Of a stretch of DNA of 64,000 nucleotides, positions 44,877 through 56,286 are shown piece after piece. The position numbers and the translations under genes were made by a program. Under the pieces are notes generated by a model. The model was given only the letters and a program-made list of their open reading frames with translations. It was not told the DNA's origin and did no database searches. Source of the stretch: Paguma larvata (lineage: Eukaryota > Chordata > Mammalia > Carnivora > Viverridae); assembly GCA_030068075.1 (NCBI GenBank), contig CM057827.1, positions 69,578,500-69,642,499 of the forward strand, read 5' to 3'. Each line of letters starts with the position of its first letter. Positions within the stretch are counted from its first letter, which is position 1.

Positions 44877-44879
44877 TGT

Positions 44880-47067
44880 CTCTTAACTGAGTGTGAAGGC
44901 CTGCTTTCTTGGTCGTGTTTCTTAACCTTCATTCCCTAGCATCAACTCTGTGCTTAGAAGGCCAGTGACACCATTCTGCTGTTTTTTTTGCTTTTCTGCT
45001 TCCTCCTCCTCCCACCTTCCCCCACTGCCCCCAAACCAATGAAAGGTTCCTTCCAGCTCCCTCTCACCCCCACCTGTCTCTCCAGGGCCTGCCCATCTGC
45101 CAGGGCTGAGGCTGGGCACCATCAGGAGAAAGCATGAACCTCTCTGGTCCTGGGGCTCAGGGAGAAGTCCGAACCTCTTCCCCCTGTGTCCTCTGGCAGG
45201 GAGGAAGGGGATAACAACGTGGGTCCTAGAAACCACACTTGCACGGTCTCAGGCTGCAGCACAAGGACACCCTCCAACCCCCCGCCTGGGAGGTGGAAGG
45301 GGCTTTTCAGAGCAGGACATTTCTCTCCCGCAGCCAAGGAAGTTGGCACAGAGTGCCGCGGGTCTCCCGAGTAGTTCTTGATCCTCACCTCAACCAAGTT
45401 CCCTTCCCTGACCTCCTCTGAGGTCAGGGGCCTGCTCAGCCTCCAGTCTTCTGCTGCCCCTTCTTCTCCCTACCTGAGAGTGTTCCATACCCCTGAGAGT
45501 GTTCAGCGGCCACCAACTCCTGCCCCCTCCAGACAACGCTGCTCTGAGCTGGCCCCTTCCTCATATCCCTTGCACCTAGAACACCCAGAGTTCAGACAGG
45601 ACCTCACCACTGAGATGTCAGCCTGGACCAAGCCCTCACAGAGAGGGGCACCAGAGGCACCTGGCCTGTGAGCACACTGGATAGGGTCCATGGAGGACAG
45701 GGTTGGCAGGCTGGCTCTCCAGAACCCTTGGCCCCATCTCTCTCCTGGGAAGGGACAACTCGACCCCTCACATCCAGCCCAGTATCTCCCCAGGTGCTCA
45801 GGGTCCACCGGCTGTCTGGTCCCTCAGCAGCCTGATTCCCTCTCAACCTGTCCCTCTCATCCCTGCCAGCCTCTAGGCTGAGACTCCCTGCTGGCCACCC
45901 TGGGCTATATCAGCCTTTTGACTTAAAAAGGGTTCTCTCTGCAGGAGAACTGGAAAGCACAATTTCTTCCATCAGCAAACAAGCAAATGCTGGTTGAGCG
46001 CCTACTAAGTGTCAGGCACTGACTGGGGACACCCAGTAAACATAATGAGGCTCAAACATTTGAGCCCAGGTGAACCGGACAATGTTGAATTTCACCCAAA
46101 TCATCTAACCCCTTCTCCCTCCTTCACCCCAGTCCACACGGGCTACATCTCTGCGGGAAGTCCACCTGAATCAAGGATTTGTATTTGTTATTATTGCTGG
46201 TTAGTCTCTAGAACAGCAGTGTATGGGATTTGGAAATGACTTAAATCATTTAGCGTCTAGACGTGAAGTTACCAGACTCTGTTTACTACAGCATCCTCTT
46301 CACCTAGGGGACAGGGTAGCCTTATTTTCATTTGCTTCCAAGCAGCAGGTATGAATGTCATTGTATAGATTCGAATGGTAGGAAAAACCACATTATATAC
46401 TTGCCCGAAAGCAGTTTAAGTTTGATCCTAAACACCCATCGAGGTGGACGGGCCAGAGCGACCCCAGTCATGACTGCAAGTCCATGTGCAGACTCAAACT
46501 AGAATCAGGGAGACCCACGTGGTCAGGAAAGACAGAAAATCCCCTCTGCCCTTTAGGCCCAGGGTTACCGCTGCATCTACAGAACCGAGACTGCCTAGAC
46601 TTCACAATTGGAAGTTCGGGGCTTGGAGGCCACACAAAGGGGATGTGATTTTTTGCTGAACAAGGATTTCCCTGTGCTGGGCTCACCTCACCAGATACCC
46701 TAGGAGCCAAAACGCCAGGGTCTTGCCACTAGTGTGGGCACTGCCTGGGGCTGAGCCTAAGTTCCAGCTCTGGGCTGGTGGGTTAGCCAGCACTAAAAGC
46801 CCTGCACCAACAACACACATCAAAAACACCACGCCACCTTCTTTTGTGGCATGGCGTAAGCAACCTATGATCGAGTAACCCTCAAAGGCATGCCTTTCAC
46901 GTCTTATGATGAAGCCTGAAGCAACACAATCTCTTACCGACCTCGGGTACTTTTTTTGCAAGGGAAAAGCGATGAGATCGCACAGGTTCTGATTTGGAGC
47001 TAAAAAACAATCCCTGCATCTAAGGCAACTAAGGACCTGGTTCCTTGGTGGACACAGACATTAAGGA
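44880..47067. other. Intergenic part of unit 2, no gene
   Basis: Counterpart of 30300-32465 with a few percent substitutions; no exon recognised. Confidence 0.5.
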
Positions 47068-47290
47068 GGGGCGCCTGCATGGCACAGTCGCTTAAGCGTC
47101 AGAGTCTGGCTCTCCTCTCTGGTCATGATCTCGCAGTTCAAGGGTTCACAAGTTGGAGGCCCATATCGTGCTCTGCACAGATGGTTGGAACTTGCTTCGG
47201 ATTCTGTTTCTCCTTCTCTTGATCCCTCCCACACTTGTTCTCTCTCTCTCTCTCTCTCAAAATATATGAATAAACTTAATTAAAACAAGA
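47068..47290 (+). mobile_element. Felid SINE A of the unit (copy 2)
   Basis: Same insertion as 32466, with a much shorter CT tract. Confidence 0.9.
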
Positions 47291-47572
47291 TAAAAAGGAA
47301 AATGCAGAAAACAAAATTGAAAATAGTATTTTTTAATGTTGCCCGGACATTGCATATGACATTTATACACTACATTTCCTTTGAGGAAATGGTTCCGTGG
47401 TTGAAAACAAGCTGGAGAACACTCGCTGTAGTCTCTCATCCTCCCTCGAGAGATGAGATCAAGACCAAGTACCAGAAAGGGATAATACCTGATGAAGACA
47501 CCAGAGTAAGCACAGAACCTGGATTGAGCCCAGGCCTCCTGAGAGCCAGACTAGGGAGAAGCCTTACTTGAT

Positions 47573-47723
47573 GGGGAGCCTGGGTGGCTCAGGTGGTTGA
47601 GAATCCAACTCTTATTTTGGCTCGGGTCACGATCTCCACGTTTGTGGGATCGAGCCCTGAGCTGGGCTCTGCACTGAAAGCATGGAGCCTGCTTTACATG
47701 GTCTCTCTCTCCATCTCTCTCTC

Positions 47724-47796
<73 letters not shown>

Positions 47797-47805
47797 CATT
47801 TTTAA
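47573..47805 (+). mobile_element. Felid SINE B (copy 2) with expanded TC/TA microsatellite
   Basis: Same insertion as 33021, but the tail has grown to (TC)n at about 47720-47760 followed by (TA)n at 47761-47793. Confidence 0.9.
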
Positions 47806-47869
47806 ATATTATATGTCAAAAAGAAGCCTGACATGTTTTCTAATGCCCTGTCTGTGACGAATTATTGGC

Positions 47870-48551
47870 CTCCCTGCACAAAAGAGCTCCTGCTCAGACA
47901 CCTCCCTGGAGAGAAAGCCTCCAGGCCCCTGGGGCAGCCCTTACTGGACAAGCATTCAAAACCTCTGCCTCGGTAGAGCTGCAGTCAGCTCATGGGCACA
48001 TTCCGATGGAAGCAGGTGAGCACTGTAATCGTGCCAATTCCTTCAACTCTCCTTGGTCTGGGGAAATTTCCCCCAAGCCCCAACTTGGAGGAAACAATTC
48101 TTCCCTTGCTTAAAAATCTCTGTAATGAAAATTAAGAAATAAAACAAAATAAAATAACTCTGTAAAGACCTCAAGGAAGTGCCCCTCGTCCCCACGATCT
48201 GCTTCCACCACCCTTCCTTCCCCACACACCTACCTGAAGAGTCAGACCCCAGTGTGACTGGAGAGAGATGCAGAGCCAGCTCCTGGCGGGGGATGGGCCT
48301 GAAGGAATGCCAAATCTTGCTCATTTCTTCCGGGAACCTGCACTGGGATGGCCCGGCCTTCCATTACCACTCTTTGTGGGCTTAGAGAACTCGAAGGTTC
48401 TTTACCTATCTGTACCCCACACGACACTGCTTTTCACCAAACAACGTATTTCACCACGAACAAGTGCACCCATGGGTTCCTTTCCATTCTGGGCCTATTG
48501 CTGGATGGCATTTCTCATCCCCAGGGTCAGGAAGTTCAGTGAGTCTCAGGT
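47870..48551. other. Near-invariant intergenic block (copy 2)
   Basis: Differs from 33277-33958 by only one or two bases by eye. Confidence 0.7.
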
Positions 48552-48599
48552 AGGACACGGAAAGCCACATCTAAGCACATAATAGTCAAATGGTTACTT

Positions 48600-49840
48600 G
48601 ATAAAGATCAAAAATTGAATGTAGAGCGGAAGAGAGATACATTACCTTCCAAGACACAGCAAGAAGAATAACCACGAGCTTCTCCCAGAATTAATAGAAG
48701 TCAGAAGACAGTCAAATGACATTTTTTAAACAGTTGAAAGCAGAAAAAAAAGAAACGGCAACCTATTTCTACAATTCAACCTGGAATTCTATATCCAGTG
48801 AAAATATTATTAAAGGTAAAGGCAAAATGAAGACATTTTCAGAAAAACAAAGATAAGAGAATTGTTGCCATCAGAACTGCTTTGCAGAAAGCACGAAAAG
48901 AAGTCCTTTTAGGCTGAGGGAAATGATCCCTGTTAAAAGCAGGATGGGAAAAGGAGAAATAGAAGAGCGGAATGCAACTAAATATAAAACACTTTATGTT
49001 GAAAGAAGACCCCGGAGGAAGGGAAGGGGAAGAGTTACAGAGAGGTGCACGGGCAAACCCTAAGAGAAACTCTTAAATACAGAGAACAAACTGAGGCTGG
49101 ATGGGCGATGGGAGAAAGGTGAAAGTGGGTGAGGGACACTGAGGAGGGCACTTGCTGGGATGAGCCCTGGGTGTTGTATGGAAGCCAAACTGACAATAAG
49201 TAATATTTTTAAAAATAATTAAATAATTTTTTATAAACTATAAATAAAAATGAAATAAAGAGAAAACATTTAAAGGACTTTATGTACGTTTCTTTTAAAT
49301 ATTATTGACTTTTTTAAGGCAAAATTGCTTTGGGAAATATGGCCTATCATAAAATGTTTGACAAAAATAACTCAAAAGTGGGAGGGAAGTTAAAAGGAGA
49401 GACATCATTACAAGGATCTTATGAGAACTGTTAATTCAAACTGGACTGTGATGTGTTAGGCGTTGACTGGAACCCTAGAGTAAATAAGATTATATACACA
49501 GGAATAAATAAAAGCCAACCAAGAAGACAAAATGGGACACAACAAAGGAGGGCAGAAAAAGAAGGACAAAGGAACAAAGAATGAATCACACCAAAACAAA
49601 TCAAATATCAATAAGATATTCTTCAACCAACCCTATCAGCAACTCCATTAAATGTAAAGAGAGATTAAACACTCTAATTAAAGAGCAGAGATTGTTAGTC
49701 TAGATGAGAAATGCAAGACCCAATTCTGTACTGTTTAGGAGAGATACCTTTTAAATATAAAGATATAGATAAGATGAAAGTAAAATCGTAGGGGAAATAT
49801 ATATATCTTGCAGCACCAATTAAAAAAAGAAAACAAAACA
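48600..49840 (+). mobile_element. Old L1M fragments with L1 3' end (unit 2)
   Basis: Counterpart of 34020-35240, including the felid L1 3' end at about 49020-49215. Confidence 0.7.
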
Positions 49841-49844
49841 GTGC

Positions 49845-51428
49845 CCGTGGCGTATGGTGTTTCATTTTATAGGCAGCCCCTTCCCGCCAATGCTCACCTC
49901 ACTGTACTCAACCTGCTCTGACAAATGACACCAGACTGCCCCCGCAGGGGAGGCCCCTGTCTGCTGATACCACCTACCAGGCCAGTCGCCTATGTGAACA
50001 TCCTCCTCACGACACTTGGGCATCCACTTCCTGAGCTGGGCTGCCCTCCTCACCTCACATTTATTCTCTCAATCCAAGCTGGGCTGCCCAGTGCGGGGCG
50101 TCCAAGCCCATGTGGGATACGGAGGCTGCCCACATAGGAGGCCTGGCGTGGGCACCGTCCTCACCTCACACAGGCTTGAATACCATCTTCCGCTTCACTG
50201 TGGCTCCCCGCCCTGCCAGTCACTAATGAGTTTTTTGCTTCTCAAGAGACCCTAGATCAACATGTTTAAAAGCAAAAGTTTTTCAATTCTGTGATTCCCT
50301 TCTCCTTATCCATTGTGTGGAGATGATTAGAAGAATTTATTTAGCAAATGGTACAAGGATATGAGAAATACAGCTCTCCAGACACTGGTGCAAGGACCCC
50401 GTTCTAGCTCCCGGTCATTCGTTCCCACTTCGCACAATCTCAGTCACTCATTTGACAGAGCCAATCCTCTTCCATCCTCAATATATTTGGTTGCACAGAG
50501 CAGGTGCCAACCTGTCCAAAGGCTATGACCTCCCCTTAAACCAATCAGTGCTTTCAAGTCTTCTCACCAACTCTACCAGCACCAAAACCCATATGACAGA
50601 TGGTCCTTTGCTATGGCTGTCACTGGAGGTCCCCCATCCCACAGGCTCTTCTTACATGACTGAAACACTCCTCCCTCTTAGAAGTGGGTTCTATGCCCCT
50701 TCCTTTTTAATATGTGTGGAGGCTTTTGACTTCCCCAAGCAGATGAACATGGTGGAATGGATGCCATACGACTTCAAAGTCTAGTAAAAGGAAGAATCCT
50801 GCCCAGTTTGATTTTGGAGACATGCTTCCTCTGGGGAACACAACCATCATGTCACAAGGAAGAACTAAACAAGCCCATGCAAAGACTATGTGAGCGGACC
50901 TCATGGAGAGGAACTGACATGCCGGGTGAAAAACCAGCATGGACCCCTGAGCGTTGGTGAGTGAACCTTCAGGTGACCCCAACATCCAGGCTTCAGTCTC
51001 TCCTGGCACCAAGGGGGGCAAAGGGGCGTTCTCCACACTAAACCCTGACCAACTTGCAGATTATAGGGAAAAATAAATGGTGGTGGTGGTGGTGGTGGTG
51101 GTGGTGTCGCTGCTGTTGTTTTTAACGACTCAATTCTTTAGAAACTGGACCAAGCCCTACTCAACATCACTCCCACGCCATTCGTTCTGTACATCCCACT
51201 AACCATGGGCCTCACCATCCTTATCAGAACACCGATGATTTGTCTCCTCCACCCGAAGCAAGGAGTCTCCCTCCCAATACCCCAGAGTCTCACTTGAAAG
51301 GGGCCTCAATAAAAGATTGTCCTGACAGACTAAACAGAGCCAAGGAAGAGGGGATGTTCTTGGATCTATCATCAAGAGGATCAGGAATCTGCAACTCAGG
51401 GACTTGCTATTCTCTGATGCGACATTTT
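49845..51428. other. Intergenic part of unit 2, no gene; (TGG)n tract
   Basis: Counterpart of 35245-36825; (TGG)n at 51078-51106. Confidence 0.5.
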
Positions 51429-51429
51429 T

Positions 51430-51590
51430 AACCACCTCACCTGTAGCCTGTGGTTCCTGTTCTCAGCTGGTGTGGTCAAGAGCTACCAATACTGATATGG
51501 TCACTGATAAGCTACATCACTCAGACCGGGACTTGATAAGACAGGAGTCAGGATGCACTCAGAGGAAGGAAGCCTTCTGTGATAAAGACC
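51430..51590 (+). promoter_or_regulatory. Probable proximal promoter of gene 4
   Basis: RUNX-like AACCACC at 51430, TGTGGTT at 51449 and TGTGGT at 51471, with GATAAAG at about 51582. This is the same spacing as before gene 2, so promoter motifs are retained although the gene end is damaged. Confidence 0.42.
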
Positions 51591-51673
51591 ACAACGCCCC
51601 AGAGAAGAACACCAGGCTTAGAAGACTAGGAGGAGGCACCAGCAGCTCCGACCTGGGCAGACTTCTTGGGGAG

Positions 51674-54524
51674 ATGCGGCCGCTCTTGCTCTTGGTGACC
51701 TTTCTTCTGGCCTCCAAGGCTGAAGCAGGTGAGTGACTGTCCCCACCAACAGAGGCTCAGCCCCATCCCACTGTGGCACAGTCCTCCCCAGATGCTACAC
51801 TCAGGCACATCCAAGCCCTGCTGAGTACTTATCCCACATCTGATCTGCCAACCTCACTCCGATGGGCAGATGTGAGGCAGGATAGATACTCAGCAGGTAT
51901 GGTGGGGCAGAAGGCTGCTCCCCAGAGGGGCTTGTGGGTACTATCCCTTTACCATGTACTAACTTGTTATCTGGAAATTGGGTTCTTTTACAAAGGCATC
52001 TGAAAGAAGGATGGAAGGTAAGAATGAGAAATAATGCTTCAGGAAAGGGAAGCTTGGAGAAACGGGCAGGCTTCTGTAGTCAAAGTAATACACGCTAACT
52101 TTCTAACTCAAGGTATTAAAATCTACCCTGGACTCCCCCCGTTTCTCCAAGCTTTGGCATTCTTTGCTCCCCAGAAAAAAGCCACGGACCCAGTTGATGC
52201 CACAGTTGGTGTCACCCTGGTGCCCATGATATTGACATTTATCTATTTCACTTCAAGTTCCCATTGGTAATCTGTCAGTCACAACAGACACAATGGCTCT
52301 GGCAGGCCCCACATTCCCTGCTTAGTTAGAACCACGATCAGCCCTCATCGAGAGGCTACTTGCGAGCCATTCTTCATGTGGCCAAGACATTTACTGAGCA
52401 CTTACTCTGTGCCGGGCTCTGGCAAAGACCAAATGCAAACGACAATACAAACATGAGCAATTTGAGTTCATGTGTAAACATTACAAAGAGGAGCAGTTCG
52501 GTAAGGTCTGGGAAACCAAAGGGGAGGGAGGACCTAGATACTCTCAGGGAAAGCAATTTCCAGGATCCATGGGGACTCCATTGCTGGTTCCAAATGCAAA
52601 TTCTGTCCTCCACCATATGTGTCTGCAACAGAATATAAGGAACAAGGATACTGCTGCTCTTTGTCAGTGGAAAATGTGAGTCAAGGAGCAAGCTAGTAAG
52701 GCTGCCCGAGAAAGCCTTCGGGGTTGCTGCTGGCTACTATGGACTGTGCTCTCTGCGACCCCAACTCGCACCTGCCACAGTTTCTCTCCCTGTCCACCTC
52801 TCCAGCCTTAGGTCATAAGCTCAGCAGGCAGGGCAGAATTTTTCTTTCAGGGAAAATAATCGGGGGCCATGAAGCCAAGCCTCATTCTCGTCCCTTCATG
52901 GCATTTCTCCAGATCCAGACTCCAGAGCAAACCTGGAAAAACTGCGGGGGTTTCCTTGTACGGGAGGACTTTGTGCTAACAGCAGCTCACTGCTGGGGAA
53001 GGTGAGACGGGAGCCTGGAACCCCACCCTTCTGTTAATAGGTGTTAATCATGAGGTAAACTCCCACTCCGCCTGGGCTGCCAAGAAGCAGAAGGCACAGA
53101 CTCTCAGCCCTGGGGTCCCATTCCCTATACTTCCTCCCCGGTCCAGACCTGCCCTGGTGCCTCCACAGCTTTGGGCTAGACCTCCTGTTACCCCACCCCA
53201 ACCCCGCTCTGTGTGCAGCTCCATCACCGTCATCCTGGGGGCCCACAACATCAAGATGCACGAGAGGACTCAGCAGATCATTACCGTGGGAAGAGCCATC
53301 CCTCACCCAGACTATAGTCCTGTAACCATCCTCAATGACATCATGTTACTACAGGTAGGGCCCTCGCTCCACCGGTTCTTGTACGCTTTATCCCTGGGGT
53401 TCTGCCTTCCCCGGGACTTCAATTCTGTCCTTCCTTCCCAGTGTGATCTTTTCATTTGTCCCGGGACTGTGAAGAAGGCACGGCCATGACTGTCCCCGGC
53501 TCTTTGTGAGCCATCCATAGATTACAATACCTTTCCTCCGCACGCAGCTGAGAAGGAAGGCCAACCTGACTGCCAGCGTGAGCCCCCTCAGCCTGCCCAA
53601 GCGGAGTATGAGGGTGAGGCCAGGGATGGTGTGCAGCGTGGCCGGCTGGGGGAAACTCCACAAGAACAGCGACTTTGGGGCTGAGAAACTGCATGAGGTC
53701 GACCTGGAAATCCAGAAGGATGAGCAGTGCATCTCACTCTACAAACACCTATATGACAGCACCACCCAGATATGTGTGGGGAACCCAGGAAAGACGAAGT
53801 CTTCTTTTAAGGTGAGATCCCCAGCATTGTCCATGCCCAGCCCTGGGACAGCTGCGCTTTGAGAAGAGGCAGGCAGAACTAGCCATATCCCTATGTCCTC
53901 AGCCTTTCCGTCCAATCCACTCTCTGGTCCTGTGTCCCTAGCAGGGGTGAGAGACTCTCCCACAGTCCCTTATGGGCAGAGATGTTCTGAGAGAGAAGAC
54001 GGAAGGGAGTGTGAGGACCAGGCTGGAATCCCAGGACCAAGAGAGGCCACAGGCCTCCCCTTGCCCTGATCTCAACCACAGTCCCCTAACAGACACCACC
54101 CATCCCCAGGGGCAGCAGGGGGCACGACCAAAAGAACACCCAGCTCAGCCCTTCCTCCCTCTGCCCACAGGGAGACTCCGGGGGCCCCCTAGTGTGCAAC
54201 AACGTGGCCCAGGGCATTGTCTCCTATGGAAAGAAGAATGGAAAACCTCCTCGTGTCTACACCAGAATCTCCAGCTTTATGCACTGGATAAAAAAAAACA
54301 ATGAGACGCTTCAGCCTGCAGGGACCAGACTGAGACACCCCCAACATCAATCTGTCCACCTTCTCTGGCCCAGAGGCCAGAACTACACTGGGCAAAGCGG
54401 GTGGAGAGGAGGCTGCCAGGAAATTAATAAACTTCTGTCTCTAGTGGAAATTAGATTCTTCCTTTATTCACCAAAACAGCATTCATTGGTTATGGCGACC
54501 TTCTGTTCACTTTCTCTAGAATAA
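51674..54524 (+). pseudogene. Gene 4: type-2 granzyme with exon 5 frameshift, predicted nonstop
   Basis: Exons 51674-51728, 52851-53001, 53219-53354, 53548-53811 and 54171 onward keep GT-AG sites, phases 1-2-0-0, the Gly-Lys pro-dipeptide, His65, Asp109, Ser205 and Arg230 seen in gene 2. In exon 5 the A-run at 54290-54298 is one base longer than in gene 2 (after a G-to-A change), shifting the frame from about residue 244. The normal C-terminal helix is lost, and the shifted frame stays open to 54522-54524, giving a 319-residue reading. The AATAAA signal at 54426 lies before that stop, so the normal mRNA should lack a stop codon. Only sequon Asn120 remains in the protease domain. The rest looks intact, so the lesion is recent, or an assembly error in a homopolymer. 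Confidence 0.8.
54426..54431 (+). terminator. Polyadenylation signal, gene 4
   Basis: AATAAA identical in context to gene 2. It lies inside the frameshifted open frame, about 91 bases before its first stop. Confidence 0.8.
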
Positions 54525-55075
54525 AAAGTCATCCTGCAAGGATACCCAGCTCCTTCCAAATACACCTCCCAGCGCCACAGCCCCCTGCCAGGCTGACTGT
54601 AAGCTCCAGCAGGGACAGGGAGACGCCACCCTAGGAAAAATAGGAAAAATGACCCGCTTCTATGGGACCCTCCTGGCTCATCCATATTGCCCTTCTACCT
54701 CATCCCACTCCCACACCCCCACCCCATCCTACCCCAATATGACAACATAAAGGAATCCACTTTTGGAAGGAGGACCACTTAAGAACTTCTGGGCCCCTAA
54801 TCCACCCTAAAAGAAATGGGCGAGAAACTTCCTGGAAGCTCTAGCTCACCCCATGCAGCACTCCCTCCCCAAATCAGAGTGGCGGCTTGGAGCTTGAGAA
54901 GTTTCAGGAGGGCCCTTCAATACTCCCAGCCTAGCCCAAGTGCTGTGCCAGCCTTGTCAAGGTCCCAGAGCCCAGCGCACCCTCTGGGGACCCCAGCCCA
55001 TCTCCCATGGACTTGAATGACCTTCTAGGTGCTCCTCCATGTTGGTCTAATCCAGCCTCGTCCCACCTCACACTG

Positions 55076-55106
<31 letters not shown>

Positions 55107-55289
55107 ACGTGTGTGTCTCCAAAGGAAACATTATAAATAAAAGTTGTGTTTCAAAGGTATCCTATTATCTCAAAGGTGTCCTATCACCTATAGTTTATTT
55201 TGTAAATTTTGTCTTCAATTTTCCACAATCTCTAAGTCTCTTATATAAGATTTCAGAAAAGTAATCTCATTTTAAACAAACCCACCTTA
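54435..55289. other. Intergenic, genes 4 to 5, no gene; (TG)n tract
   Basis: Counterpart of 39900-40740; (TG)n at about 55079-55116 is much longer than in unit 1. Confidence 0.5.
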
Positions 55290-55497
55290 GGGGTTCCTGG
55301 ATGGCTCAGTCATTTAAGTGGTAACCTCGGCTCAAGTCATGATCTCACTACTCGTGAGTTCGAGCCCACGGTCAGACTTTGTGATGACAGCTCAGAGCCT
55401 GGACCTGCTTTGCATTCTGTGTCTTCCTCTCTCTATGCCACTTTCCTACACAGTTCTGTCTCTCACTCCTTCAAAAATAAATAAACATTAAAAAAGA
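55290..55497 (+). mobile_element. Felid SINE C of the unit (copy 2)
   Basis: Same insertion as 40741, about 96 percent alike by eye. Confidence 0.9.
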
Positions 55498-55516
55498 TTT
55501 GAAAACACCCACCTCA

Positions 55517-55698
55517 GGGGCACCTAGGTGGCCCAGGTGGTTAAGTGTGACCCTTGATTTCTGCTCAGTTCATAATCTCACAGTCCCGACCTGCGCTGAC
55601 AGCCCGGAGCCTGCTTCAGATTCTCACTCTTTTCCCCTCACTCTGCCCCTCCCCACTCATTCTAGTTCCCTCACAAGAGAAATAAATATTTAAAAAAT
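55517..55698 (+). mobile_element. Felid SINE D of the unit (copy 2)
   Basis: Same insertion as 40968. Confidence 0.85.
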
Positions 55699-56077
55699 TA
55701 TAACTATAAGATTTATATAACACACCCACCTAAGAGAAGGCCGCCTGAAAAGAAGTGGCATGCTGAATGATTGCCATTGGCGAGCGTGCTTAGACTGTGG
55801 GAAAAGGTACCCTCAGATCTTGGTCAGATCTTGGTCTGATCTTGGTCTGCTCCCAGTGACCGTCAGCATCTCAATCGCTGGAGCCGTGTCACATGTCCCT
55901 GGACCTACCTTGCTAAATAATTATTCATGGTTTCCGCAATGGAAAAAGAGCCAAGAGCCGAGAAATAAAAACATTCTTATCTCGATCAATCACGCAGGGG
56001 CTTCTGAGGTACCAGCCCTTCTGCAGCCTGGAGTCCCAGCCATCACTATCTTATCCTTCCTTCTCACGTTCCCCTCA

Positions 56078-56176
56078 TGACTCAGCAGTGGGAGTGCAAG
56101 TGTGAGGCAGTACCCCCGTCACCCAATCCAATAAACCACTTTGTTTAATGACGCCCAGCACCACAGGAACATAAGT
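56078..56176 (+). promoter_or_regulatory. Probable proximal promoter of gene 5 (TATA-like site changed)
   Basis: AP-1 TGACTCA at 56078-56084, RUNX-like AACCACT at about 56133 and CRE half-site TGACG at 56149-56153 are conserved with gene 3. The TATA-like CATAAAT is CATAAGT here (56170-56176). Confidence 0.45.
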
Positions 56177-56286
56177 CAAGGAAGCCTAGAGGGTCAATGA
56201 GCCACCTGCCTTTCATTCACCTCGGAGCTTCATATCTGAAAGGAAGAAAGACGGGCAGCTCTGACCTGGGCAGGACTTCAGGGAAG

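Noticed and set aside
54171..54524. Reading the long gene 4 tail as a genuine new C-terminal domain
   Set aside because: The tail is translated 3' UTR of gene 2-type sequence, passes through the polyadenylation signal and has no domain character.
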